Of a DNA stretch of 64,000 nt, positions 25,501-37,058 are shown one piece after another. The notes beneath the pieces were generated by a model. That model was not told the DNA's origin, made no database searches, and worked only from the letters and a program-made list of their open reading frames with translations. Position 1 is the first letter of the stretch. The number at the start of each line of letters is the position of its first letter. Both the position numbers and the translations under genes were made by a program. This DNA is from Fratercula arctica (taxonomy: Eukaryota > Chordata > Aves > Charadriiformes > Alcidae), in assembly GCA_947846985.1 (NCBI GenBank), contig CANTUZ010000002.1:153321889-153385888 (forward strand). Reading direction: 5' to 3'.

Positions 25501-28500
25501 CTATAAACCTTGCAGCAGTACACAGGAGCTCAACAGCAAGAGCAGAAGAACACACAAGTATTATACGACTAATGGGACACTTGTCACACTTTCTGCACCT
25601 TGAGTAGAGAGGGTAAGACAGAAGTATGTGTTTGTCTTTCAGCTTTGTGATCAGTACACTCATCCTTCCTGGAGCTACTGCTTGGCTCAAGTCCTTGTGT
25701 TTTCATCTTTAGATCTGATGATTGCAATCATTGCACCACATATCATTTGAAGTCCCTCATCTTTAGATTTTTATTTTTAGGCTGACTGCATGAAGAAATG
25801 ATCATGCTCTGAGTTGGTTTCCCTTTAAAGAACTTATCTGCAAGGAATGGATGGGTGTTATAGGAAGATTACATGGCAGATGGAGGAAGACATGCATTTC
25901 TATTTTGATGCAATGGTAGATACAAGGAATGCACCTCTAAAGCAGCTCACTTGGGAGTGGGATTGGACCACAGTAAATGGGGAGAATGGACCACTGGATC
26001 TTCATTCAGTATCAAGAGAGGGGCAGCATCACTTGGTCAGGAGAGTGTCTGAAGGCTGGTAGGGTCATCTGTCCTCTGCTTTGGTGAGAAAAAGGTACAG
26101 TACAGCCTGGTATGTACACACATGAACATGTGCTCACTTCTGATAGAGCAAATCACCCAAGAAGAATAGCAGAACTGAGCAACTGCCCTTCTGCCCATGC
26201 AAGGCCCAGGTAGTTTGAAGTCGTCTGTGGAGTCTCTCCTTCAGCTTTCCCAATCTGTGCTGCAAGAAGTTCTTCCCTGAGCCAAGAAACACAGGCTTGG
26301 ACCAGTTCAGAGTTTCTGTCAGCAGTGGCAGCAGCCCACGCTATCAGCGCTGGGCAGGGAGCTGGCGAGAGGCCAGGGCTGCGGGGCTGTCAGCTCTGCT
26401 CCCCACTGCAATGTCTTGAGTGCATTCAAAGTTGGGCAAAATGCCTTTGCATCTGTGAATAAGAGTTTTTTTGCTTTCTTCAACAGCTGATATGTGTTTC
26501 TACATAAAAATACTGCAAGTCTGGTGCTAGGAGTCCTATCTGTTAGTACAATAAATTATTGCCATTAAAGACCCAGGTAAGTTTATAAGGAGCCATCCCC
26601 AAACCCTAGCCAGATCTGTGCTGGACATCTCTGTCAGAGGTACTAATGGAGGAGCAGAAGTCATCACCAGTACAGAGAGCTGCTTGTGAGCAAAAGCCAA
26701 GCACTGTCTCCTGGAATGGGCCCAGCTGAGCATCTTTTTTTCCCACTGATATCAGCAAAGCTGGAGACCCTCAGCATCTACAAGGACTCGTCACAGAATA
26801 GACTGCAGTTGGTGTGAAATACTTCTGTATTTCCCAATAAGGATGATTATTGCCTGGATCTGATCTTGTGAAAAAGAGAAAGACACCAAACTGTCAGGCT
26901 GATCATCTAATCCCCATTCAGATATTAGCACTGGCAGTGCAGTTAGGGAAATTAAATGCTAAATTCTCCTTTCTGCTTTATATTGCAAGTAACAAGATCT
27001 TTGTTTTTTGCCTAAAACTCCAAATGATCTTCCTTCCAGGACACTGTCTGAAAACCTCCCAGGATGATCTTACAGTCCCATCTGATCTAGGCTTATAACT
27101 ATCCCTGCATATTCAAAAGGTACTTTGTTTTGCAGCAGCTATAAAATAAGCACCGGGATTTCACAAACAGGTTTGTGGGAATCCCCTAATGTAATGCCTA
27201 TATATTATATAGCATTCTTGTATGTTGCAGAGCTGTGAATTTCACCTCTTCACACCTTCTGTATCTTATACCAATGGTATTGGGCCTCAAAGTCTGTCAT
27301 TTAAGTAGGTTACACCATTTAGAATGATGCCATTAAAGACGACATCGTGACAAGAAGGAATTACCAACTCTTTTCGATAAACTACTCACAGGATCTTCTC
27401 ATTGATTTTTTCAATTAGGGTGATGAGCTGAATCTTTTCTTTTGCTCCATCATAGTTAAAACTCCAACCATTTCTGTTCAAGAATGAATTTTCCTTTTTT
27501 AGCATTGTTTTTTAAAAGAAACAGTTAGCTTTTTACTTTGTTCTTACGCAGTTGCAGGTAAACTTGAAAACAGATTTGAACTAAATGGAAACATTAAAAT
27601 AACTGAGAAAGAAATCAGTATCTTCTAAAAGATATTGACAGAGGAGCCGTTTTGAACTATAAGTTTTTCTAGTGTTTGGATTTTTTTCTCTGCAAGGTCC
27701 TTAAATTGTTGAATGAAGAATGATGGAAAACCACCAAGATTTGCTTTTACATTAACGTGTAGTGAAAACTTTCCATAATGTAAATCTCAGAATAAATTAA
27801 TTCTGTGCTATGCTTTGACTCAATAACTCAGTGTTAATCTGGAGAGTATGATAGTGATCCACAGGTTGTAAACCAGTATGGAAAATAGCTCTCAGAAGAG
27901 CTCAGCTTACTCCCTGATATATATTGCTTTACCTTAGCTTTATGTCTTCTGCTGATTTCTTCTTCCTTTTAACTTTAATCTGTTGCTCCAGTGGCTATTC
28001 TTTTATACAGAATTAAATTTGTGAGACTGTTGAGCACGGGGTGGATGGAGACCTCACACTGAACTCCAGCAAGTCATGCAGAGACTGGGAAGTCTACGGA
28101 AGGTGAGATCTGAATCCGGCACTACCTGAGGAACCCAGCCTGTTTGCTTTCTGCTCGATTCCCACTGATGTCCAGAGGATGGTGCTACTTGTCTTGTTAA
28201 GAATTGCTTTGGGTAAGAACTGCAGAAAATCTCTCTCTCTAGTACCGTGGTGGCATTGTCTCCTCAGCATCGTCTGTTTGTCAAAGCTGGCCAGCACCCC
28301 CATTCACAGATATGAGAAGTGAATTACAGCTTGTATTGATATGTGTCTGTTCTGATCGATTAAAGATGAGTTTTAGGAGTTTCAGTGGGAAATTTGCATT
28401 AGGAATAGAATTCAAATGGGGACATGCCATTGCAGTGCAAATTTTAATTCAATGTAATTTTCTCTTTCTTTCCAGCAAGCCAGGATCCTTACGAGAATGT

Positions 28501-30379
28501 GTTTCCTATGATACACTGCATCCCTTCTTGTGGCAAGGGACAGCACCATCTCAGGGCAGCCTGGTCCAGATGCATCTTGTGTTGATCACAATGTGCTCTT
28601 GAAAGCTGCTGCTTGTAATGTAGGACGGGGTGATGTGAAATTAGCTAATAACGCATTGTAGGAGTTTTAGGGAAAATATTTTTTTCAATGGAAATATGTT
28701 TCTTTCACAAAAACTTTGTTTTGGTAAAAAATGAAATTGTAACAGCTTTGACAACTTGTTTAGATTCCCCTTCATGTTGGATGCAATCTGGGGAGCGAGG
28801 AAGCGAGCAAGCCAACTTTGTCATCCCCCTGGAGTCTACTGGCAAATGACGTCAAGGAGAAAACTGGAAAATGTAAGTTTCCTGCCTCTCCCTGAGCTCG
28901 GGACATCAGCTGTTGCTAAACTTAAACAAAATCCATGACTAAAAGCAGTTTGGACACTCGAGGCTCTTAAACTTTCTGTGTTTGCAGGGGACAGAGACTG
29001 TGGCCCAAATCTGTCTGCTGCACCAGGCTTGTGCATGTGCTGCATTTGGAAATGATGTAAAGTGAAACGGATGGATATTTCAACACGTCCACTGCCAATG
29101 AGAAACGACTCTTTGACAGAAGCGCCTTTATCAGAGGGAGATTTTGGCCCATGGGGTCTATCCGAGCAGGATCCCGGGGCCTGCCGAGCGGTGGCAGGGG
29201 AGCAGGAGTGTGGGATGCCAGCGGCTTCCTCCTCCCTCCTGTCCAGCATGAAAGCCTCGTGCTTCAGCAGGGTAACTTTGGACTTGGTAACCAACCTTCG
29301 ACTCCTTCTGCACTAACCACTCATAGCTGGAAACCCAATGACTGTATTTCGAATTCCTTTCTTTCACCCTCATATTGCTTTCTCAGAAATCAGTAAGAAT
29401 CACCAAGCTTTCCCTGGGCTGCAGTGAGATCAGAGGTGAATGCAGTCATTGCGTCCCTTAACTCCCTCATCCCTGCTCGTTCCCTGTGTACAGTTTTCTC
29501 TTTTCCTCCAATTTCAGGAACATATGTAAATAATTAACTTACAAATTATACAAGCTTATCACACTATATCCCAACAGATGGAGAAACACCATTAAGTTGA
29601 TTTGTTCAGGCAGCCACATGCTAGACGCAGACCCAGAAAAAACAAGGAAATGAGAAGTTGCCACTCTTAACGGTATGTAACCGATCTCACGGCTGCTATT
29701 GCCGCATGTGACATTACAGCTCATTTACCCTAATCTTAACTCTGACCCACCCAGCCCTTTCACCACACTCTTTCCCCTATCAAATAGCTGTTATGGAAGT
29801 TTATTTCTACTGCAGCAGGGTGATGTGGTTGCAGCATGTATCCGAATCACGCATACCCAAGCTGGTTCATGTCACCCTAGCAATTGCACGGAGACATGGG
29901 CATCGGTCCAGTCTTGCTCTCAGTAGCTATTTTAGGAGCGCTCTTTCAAGCACGGCTAGGGGTCGTGGCTGGTCTTCTTGACACCTTGGCCCGGTGAACT
30001 CACATACAAATCTTGCCCCCTAATAGTAGTGGTAGGCGTGAAACAAAGGTGGTTTAATGCTGGGAAATGCTCAAGCACCGCGGTGTGCAGAGAAAGGGTT
30101 ACGTAAAATGCAGATGTCTCTTAGGTTAAGAAGAGCTGCCAACTAGGATAGAAAAATTGTGTTTAATTTTTTCAAACCAACTTGCAAAGAGCAGCTCTTG
30201 CTAGAGCAACAGAGATATTGAAGCCGGGACTGTAATGAAAGCAAACCCATTTGCTGTTGCATGTGATATAGGCAATGGCCAGATGAGAAGTATATGCTAT
30301 ACAGGGCACAGTTCTTATGGAGCATTAACATTTATCTTCATTTGCCAAGGGAAATAAGTCTGTCACTCAGGTAATCTAG
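22589..30379. other. Unannotated noncoding DNA
   Basis: No gene recognised over nearly 8 kb. A frame at 24959-25234 follows a fair splice acceptor (CTGTTTTTCTGTTTCAG) but starts at GTG. A good acceptor (TTTTCTCTTTCTTTCCAG) ends at 28475 with no clear donor. GCCAAATTCTGCCCTTCCAG near 23136 resembles a fragment of an old amniote repeat. The 152-codon frame at 28836-29294 (minus) overlaps frames on the other strand. Confidence 0.5.
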
Positions 30380-30994
30380 TCAATCACATATGAATTTGAA
30401 ACCTGTCTCTCTTGCTTGATGATGAATAGAAGAATTAATGCAACACTTGGAAACAGAAATTCTTGATTTTTTTAGCAAAAGGACACCGTGTGTTGCTGGG
30501 CATCCACTATTTTTCTGTGGAAATTGTGCCAGGACATGACAGCAGTATTGTGCAGAGATACCCAACAGCTTTTCACTTGCTGACTTCAGTATCAGTTGCA
30601 AACCAGCCGCAGCAGATCGCAGCTCAGGTGAATTTGCTACGCCTCTTAGTGTGGGCTGCAAAAGCTCAGTCTGACTCTGTGTTACGGCAGCTAAGCCTCT
30701 GCAGACTGTTCTTGTACACCCAGAACACAAGTAAACGCTGAGGAGAACAGTGCCCTTTGCCTTCGCTGTGGCCCTTGAGCCAAACCTGAGCATCTTCTTA
30801 TAACCGACCAGTGCCACTGCTCTGCACTTGCGTTGAGTGCTGGGATGCTTATTTTGTATAAGGAGCTCTGTATCTTTGTTTCGGGGGCAAAAAATGTGTG
30901 AATTTGTGAATATCTGTCTTACAGAGGAAATTTGTGCTTCTATACTTAAGAATTTGCTTTCTCCTGCTCTCAGTTCCCTGCTGCAGCGCTCCAT
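30380..30994 (-). other. Longest ATG open frame, 204 codons, unrecognised
   Basis: The frame starts at a true ATG and runs 204 codons. The translation is rich in Ser, Leu, Lys and Cys, has no signal peptide at its start, and contains no domain I recognise. The start context is poor, with T at -3 and G at +4. A 92-codon frame overlaps it on the other strand (30463-30741). At the local composition I estimate roughly a one-in-ten chance of such a frame somewhere in a window this size, so chance is the leading explanation. I do not call it a gene. Confidence 0.15.
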
Positions 30995-31794
30995 GTAGTC
31001 ACATTCCCCCCTCCAAAGCCACCAATGTCCTGGCAGGAGAGATGATGGGACTCTGAAAGCACTTTCTGTGTGCAGTCTGTGGCTGTTTTCTGGGAAAGCT
31101 GCTTCTCAAAGTCTTTCTTGGCTCTATACTACCACTGCTAACTCAAAGTGAAACCAGTGAGGGGGGTTTCACTGCCTTGGAGATACCTTATGTATTCATA
31201 AACAGTCTTTGGTTGGGATTTTGAAGCTCTCCTCGGTTTTAGCCTCTGGGCTGCTCTCTTTGGTCTCTCCAGGGTTTTTCCTAAGGGTTTTCACCGTGAC
31301 CACCTGCGAGAAATACTTGCACACTATTTACTTCTTTTCTTTCTCACCTCGCTCTGAGGACTATATAAATCTTAGGCAAGTATTGCCAGATGACTATCTG
31401 ATACCTCAATTCTAATTCACCCAAAGATTTGCTGTTTCCTGTACCTGCTGCCACTTCCCTAATTCCACAGCTTTTGTGCTCATTTGACGTAGACTTGCTT
31501 ACATCTCCTCCAGGCTACTTTTCTGACATGAAACCTTCCCTCCAGTAGTCTCTGCTCTGCTGCTGAAACTCTGCTTTGACATGCGAGGGCCATCTGAAGG
31601 GATGTGAAACTGGTTTTTGCCCCATCCTCCTCTGCTGCCATCTCCCATCTATCCCATTTTCACACCTCCATCCTGGCACGCGGCACTTCAGGTGGCATCC
31701 CTGAAACCTCAGAAAAAAGGAATTTTTTTTTTTTTCCTCCTCTCTCAGCCCTAGGAATTGGAAGTCTGGGTTTTTCGGACCTTCCGTTTTGAGT
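30995..31794. other. Unannotated noncoding DNA
   Basis: No gene recognised. A T13 run lies at 31723-31735, just upstream of the CpG-rich patch. A CTATATAAAT string near 31363 is TATA-like but unsupported. Confidence 0.5.
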
Positions 31795-31980
31795 GCTGTG
31801 CATCGGTGCAAATGTGAGCAGCCGATGGGGCCGGGCGCAGCTGGGAGATGTCGCAGGTCCCCCGCGATGCCAGCCCCGCCGCCAGCCCTGCCTGCGGGGG
31901 TGAAAACACAGCCGATGCCCAGGTACATGTTTAATGCCAAATCAAGTGTGCCTTCGGGCTTGGCCGCGTTGTAGCGCAAT
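31795..31980. promoter_or_regulatory. Small CpG-island-like patch
   Basis: By hand count, the 180 bases from 31801 contain 55 C, 60 G and 15 CpG, giving about 64% GC and an observed/expected CpG near 0.8. That exceeds the usual composition thresholds, though the patch is just short of the usual 200-base minimum. Six more CpGs lie at 32101-32160. No coding exon or TATA box is tied to it. A promoter of an unannotated noncoding RNA, or an enhancer, are both possible. A 157-codon minus frame across it fits GC-driven lack of stops. Confidence 0.45.
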
Positions 31981-32440
31981 AGCCTCAATTTAGCTTTATG
32001 AGGAAGGGCTGTGTTATTTGCTGGTAATTAGTACGGTAAGTGCCATGCTGAAATGCCACTGAAATACCAGTTGTTGCTCTTGTTTGTCAGGATCATAATG
32101 ATGTGATTCGAACACTGCGTCATCCCGTGCCGGATCGTGCCCAACCTTCCTTCTCAGCGAGACCCACCTTAGCGGCTCCCTTGTGCAATGCCTGGTTTTT
32201 GCTGTTACTTTTTGTGTTACTCTGTCATTACTCTGTGCAACTGGGACAGGGACTTTATTGAGATGTATTCCAGGCAATATTTTCAATATAAATATTTATG
32301 GATAGAATTTTCAAATATTATTGAGGAGCACAAATCCTGCTGAATGTCAGTGTGATTCATATTCCTACAAGAACATTGGGAAATGTATCTCCTAAAGTTA
32401 ATAATGACAAAAAACCTGGCTATTGCTGTGGTTCAAGTAG
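31981..32440. other. Candidate conserved noncoding element
   Basis: Non-repetitive, AT-leaning sequence with GGTAATTAGTAC near 32024 and AATATAAATATTTATGG near 32285. It lies next to the CpG-rich patch. The texture resembles vertebrate conserved noncoding elements, but conservation cannot be seen from one sequence, so this is inference only. Confidence 0.25.
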
Positions 32441-33889
32441 ATGGCAGGCTAATATGAGTTCCCTGTAGAAACACCTTTAGCCCCAGCTAGGGCTGTGTGT
32501 CTCTATGCTGGATTTAGCTGAGAATAAAGTAGGTTTTTTAATTCTAAACTCTGAAATTGCAAAGCAGCATTTAGAAAAGAAAAAATAAAAAGTATTATTA
32601 TTCCTAGCTTTTATTCAGTACAAAACCATACTGCTTTTGAGATTTTTCTAAAGCTTGCTTTTTAGCGCAAGATACTACTACTTTTTTAAGCCTTTAAGCT
32701 TTCTTTTCAAATGGTGTCATGATTGCCATTCTAACTAGGAAGAGAAGTATTTGCACATTAAAAAAAAAAAGAATGAGTGGTGGTTGCTCACAGTCTCTGC
32801 ATCCACAGCAGAAGGCTGGGAAAGCAGTGGAGAAAGAAAGGAAAAAGCATTTTTTCTGACTCACTGTTTAAATGATAAAATGTCCATTAATAGGATCATA
32901 TTATAGAATTATAATTCTAACCTTTTCAAAGGATTTCCATCATTGCAGACCTTGCAGCTGGTGCAATTATAGTATGGCATAAACATTTTGCTGGAGAGTT
33001 TGATTTAATTATAGGCAGACTTTTTGTAAGGTCAGTGCTGTGGTACAGAACTTATGTTCTTCAGGCATTCACTCTAATTACAGTTTTGCTTTTGATGCTG
33101 GGCCTGTCTGATCTTCATGTCTTATGTGGAGTCACTCCTGTGCTGTATCAGTGTTAGATCACTCACTGCTTAGACATAATGAATCTAGGATCTGGTTTTA
33201 TCTCTGGAACAGCTGCTTGCTTGCGTTTTAGTGTGTTTTTTGTTCCCCCAGTGGGTGATACCTTGTATGTCTGGTCATGCAATGGGGGACGCTGGGCTGG
33301 AGGTGGGAGTATCATGTTGTAAAGGTGTCATAATTGTAGTAAGACTCAACCAGATGTCATATGGCAGGTGCTGCCTCCCTCCTGCACTGTGACCCTGTGT
33401 GCCCAGTGCAATTTCTTGGTGGATCTGGGTCACTAGCTGAGTTTCACGTGAAGGGGCCGTGACAGTGAAGAGAAGCCATGGCATTGTCCTGTTTGTGCGT
33501 GAGGTACAGGCCAAGCATCTGGCAGGAGTGCACTCTGTGGATCTTGATGCCTGGTGGGTGAGATTTTGGCAGATCTCTGCAGGACTATGGGCACGGTTTT
33601 GTGGCTTCAAGTCTTGCCCCCTGTCCTGTAACTCCTTTGCAAAACCACCCACTCTCCTGCTAGTGTTGGTTTTGATGAGCCCCTTCTAGATCCCAATGAA
33701 GACATTTCATCAGACTGACCTCACAGCACAGCCTGCAAGTTTTTACCCCTTTTCAGTTATCTTTCTCTTTGTAGGGGCTTCCCATGATAGAATTAGTTAC
33801 TTGGGCCAATCCAGATTAATTCTTTCCAGAAAAATGTTGCAGTGCACTAAAAATGCAGGAGGCAGAATGGGTTTGTAAGGAACAAGTTA
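32441..33889. other. Unannotated noncoding DNA, AT-rich in the first part
   Basis: No gene recognised. The stretch 32860-33080 is AT-rich with many TAAT and ATTA cores and includes a perfect 16-base palindrome at 32904-32919. An A11 run lies at 32760-32770. The 125-codon minus frame at 33275-33652 is unrecognised and overlaps a plus frame. Confidence 0.5.
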
Positions 33890-35110
33890 GAATCATAGAA
33901 TAGTTTGGGTTGGAAGGGACCTTAAAGGTCATCTAGTCCAACCCCCCTGCAATGAGCAGGGACATCTTCAGCTAGATCAGGTCGCTCAAAGACTTGTCCA
34001 ACCTGATCTTGAGTGTTTCCAGGGATGGGGCATCCACCACCTCTCTGGGCAGTCTGTTCCAGCATTTCACCATCGTCATTGTAAAAAATTTCTTCATTCT
34101 ATCTAGTCTAAATCTACCCTATTTTAGTTTAAAACCATTACCCCTTGTCCTACCGCTACAGACCCTGCTAAAAAGTTTGTCCCCATCTTTCTTACAAGCC
34201 ACCTTTAAGTACCGAAAACATGCAATAAGGTCTCCCCAGAGCCTTCTCTTCTCCAGGTTGAACAACTCCAGCTCTCTCAGCCTGTCCTCATACAGCAGGT
34301 GCTCCATCCCTCTGGCCATCTTTGTGGTCCTCCACTGGACCTGCTCCAACAGGTCCATGTCTTTCCTGTGCTGAGGGCTGCAGAACTTGATGCAGTACTC
34401 CAGGTGGGGTCTCACAAGAGCAGAGCAGAGGGACAGAAACACCTCCCTCGACCTGCTGGCCACACTGCTTTTGATGTAGCCCAGGATACAGTTGGCCTTC
34501 TGGGCTATGAGTGCACATTGCCAGCTCATGTCCAGCTTTTCATCCACCAGTACCCCCAAGTTGTTCTTGGCAGGGCTGCTCTCAATCCCTTTCATCCCCC
34601 AACCTGTGTTGATACTGGGGATTTTCCTGACCTAGGTGCAGGACCCTGCACTTAGCCTGGTTGAACCTCATGATGTTCACACAGGCCCACTTCTTGAGCT
34701 TGTCCAGGTCCCTCTGGATGGCATCCCTCCCTCAGGCATGTCAGCTGCACCACTCAGCTTGGTGGTGTCCACAAACTTGTTGAGGGTGCACTCGATCCCA
34801 CTGTCTATGTCATCGATGAAGACATTGAACAACACTGGTCCCAAAACAGACTACTGAGGGACCCCACTCATCACCGATCTCCATCTGGACATTGAGCTGT
34901 TGATCACTACCCTCTGGATGCAACCATCCAACCTATTCCTCATCCACCGAAGAGTCCACCCATCAAATCCATATCTCTCCAATTTAGAGAGAAGTATGTT
35001 GTGAGGGATGGTGTCAAAGGCCTTAGAGAGGTCCAGATATAGACAACATCCATAGCTCTTCCCTTGTCCACTGATGTAGTCACTCCATCATAGAAGTTGT
35101 GCTAAACAAG
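33890..35110 (-). mobile_element. 5'-truncated CR1 LINE (J-like), 1.2 kb
   Basis: The plus strand opens with a reversed CR1 octamer and the conserved AGTTTGGGTTGGAAGGGACC block. It continues through a 3' UTR of about 230 bases and about 1 kb of ORF2 coding for the C-terminal part of the reverse transcriptase. Homology fades near 35095-35110, so the 5' end, the endonuclease and the N-terminal reverse transcriptase are missing. GAGCAGGGACATCTTCAGCT fits J-type avian CR1. The copy is inactive: it is truncated, frameshifted and stop-containing. Confidence 0.95.
34119..35110 (-). pseudogene. CR1 ORF2 reverse transcriptase remnant
   Basis: In element orientation the protein runs from a [14 protein letters not shown] block (near 35020-35050), through [20 protein letters not shown], to the C-terminal GNGFKLK at 34119. 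CR1 ORF2 encodes an endonuclease and reverse transcriptase that copies its own RNA at a genomic nick. Lesions seen: a 2-base insertion near 35043; a TAG in place of the Gly of the conserved SGVPQGS block (34851-34853); FVDT at 34764-34775 where the family has the catalytic FADD box; a 1-base loss near 34728; and a compensating shift near 34596. The last 158 codons (34119-34595) are one open frame. It is non-functional. Confidence 0.9.
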
Positions 35111-36999
35111 CTCAATTTTCTTTCTTTTTGCTATATAATCACAAAAGTTGCTGGTGTTGGGAGCAGAACAGGCAGGAATGCTGATATATCAATATAGTAT
35201 ACGTGTTCTAGAGACAAATGAAGGAGAGCAGGGCGGAAGAAAGGGATCTGGATGGCATGGAGGAGGGAAGACACATGCTGTGGTACACGTGCTTTATGTC
35301 GTGTCTCCTCGACCATGTGCGCTGTGCTTGGCAGTGCTAATGGAGGGTTACAAACACCTCCCTTTGCATCTCATCTATTCTCCTCTTCCCTAGCAGAGAA
35401 TCCTTGAGAAAGCCATCTAGTCCTTGCACCAACAAGCCTTGTGTATCTAGGTATAACAGAGACTTCTTGCCAGTTAAAGGCTGTTCTGTGCAGCGTATTT
35501 CCTACTTGTTCCTGCACAACATGACATCTTGTTTTAAATGTTTCAAGCAATTGGACTTCTGGCACTTCCTTCAGGAGACTATTTCACTCTTGCACTAAAG
35601 AAAGCAGTATTAGAGTTTCTTCTCCAACAGTCAGCAAAATTTTTCCTTTGCTAAGCCAGGGAAAGGTGCTATAGGAGAGGGCCTGTAATAGGGGGGGAAG
35701 AAAGGGTAAAGTTAGGGGGGGGAAAGTAGAGGTGAGTAATAAAAAGAGCATGAAGATAGAGACATTGGTAACTGGCTGGGCATCTGAGGCCCTGGTGAAA
35801 TTAAACATTTAATCTTTGTTTCTTGCGTCCTCTACTTTTCATAGCAGCAGGAAGGAAGATCATGTTCTTCTTTTAAAAAAAAGCAATTAGAACTCTACAG
35901 ATGTTCTTTTCTGGTGCTGAAGAACTCTGAAGTATAAGGGCAGAAAACAGAAATGGGTTAATATCCAAAGCTGACATTTCTGAAGGTACCTAAAGAACTT
36001 TGGTGCTGAGCTCTCCCTAAAGCCCTGGCAGAGTGGAGTGACGAGCTACATAAGCTCTTTTTCAAAATCCTATCCTTAAAGAGCATATTAAAGCAGAGGT
36101 GGAAAGCAAAAGGCCAAGAGAGTGGTACAGATATCTGTGATTAGTCCTGAGGTTGGCAGAAGTAATAATCAATTATTTGTTCTGCAGCTTTGTCTATGAC
36201 CTGCATGTTTATGCCAGGGTTCTACTGGGCAAACACACGGGGAAAAGAAAGTCCCAAGGAGCTTGCTTAAATGTTTTATTCATTGCATTAATTTTTGCCT
36301 GAAGAGTTTTTTTTCCCTTCGGGATGGAGGACTTAAGATATGGTTCAAAGGAGTGTGTGGGACTTAGCCAAGAAGCTGTCCCTGAAATTAATGAAAGAGT
36401 TGGACTAAACCCTTTGTACCATTTGGAAATCAGCCACTGACACTCAGATAGGTTTGCCCCATGGTAAAAACCTTTTATTTCCTAATGATTGAATTGGCCT
36501 TTTGGGTTTACCCTAAAGGGTAAACATACCCCACGGTGCTATTCAGTACTTCATGTGTAGGGCAGGCAGGAAAGAGAACCAAGCAGCTTCAAGAAATATG
36601 AAGTACTATGGCCTTTTCTGTAAAATGAAGGTGTGAGCAGTGTTTGGCTCAGAGACGCTGGTCCAGTCCTTCAGTGCGAAAGTTTAGATTTCAGAGCAGT
36701 GCTGGTGATTGAATTGCAACTCAGGACTGGGATTTGCTGCTGTTTCTATTCAGGGTGTGTAGAAATCTTCAGAAATGTTTAAAAGATCAACCAGGAAAAT
36801 GTCTGCTTGAAAACAATATCAGGTGTATTTAAAGTCCAGGTAATGCTGTTGCTTCAATCTGCTTTTGCTGGCATTCCCAGAACAGCTGTGTTTGATAGCT
36901 CCCCACAGGCAGGATGGCTTTGAAAGTCAAGTAGTGTGGCTTTGTGGTGTCAGCCTTCCTGGCATGTCTCGAGGATGTGGCTGCTTCAGATGGGATTGT
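35111..36999. other. Unannotated noncoding DNA
   Basis: No gene recognised. It contains three G runs at 35691-35722 that could join a G-quadruplex and a perfect hairpin at 36506-36525. Frames are 92 codons or shorter. Confidence 0.55.
36506..36525. other. Perfect 8-bp hairpin
   Basis: Arms GTTTACCC and GGGTAAAC are separated by TAAA. No U-run follows and nothing suggests a terminator or RNA gene. It could be a chance inverted repeat. Confidence 0.5.
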
Positions 37000-37058
37000 G
37001 GGGAATATGAGAGCTGCTGGGGGAGCTGGGGAACTATGGGGATAGACAGGAGAGGGGG
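37000..37058 (+). other. Potential G-quadruplex region
   Basis: Runs of four or five G occur at 37000-37003, 37019-37023, 37028-37031, 37038-37041 and 37054-37058. The last four runs have loops of 4, 6 and 12 bases. This meets a relaxed G-quadruplex pattern on the plus strand. Further purine-rich sequence follows. Confidence 0.5.

Noticed and set aside
28836..29294. 152-codon minus-strand frame
   Set aside because: Overlapped by plus-strand frames of similar size, no recognisable domain, no splice support.
31515..31988. 157-codon minus-strand frame
   Set aside because: It crosses the CpG-rich patch, where stops are rare by composition, and contains a lysine run from the T13 tract. No domain.
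34288..34857. Plus-strand open frames of up to 118 codons
   Set aside because: They are antisense shadows of the CR1 reverse transcriptase remnant.
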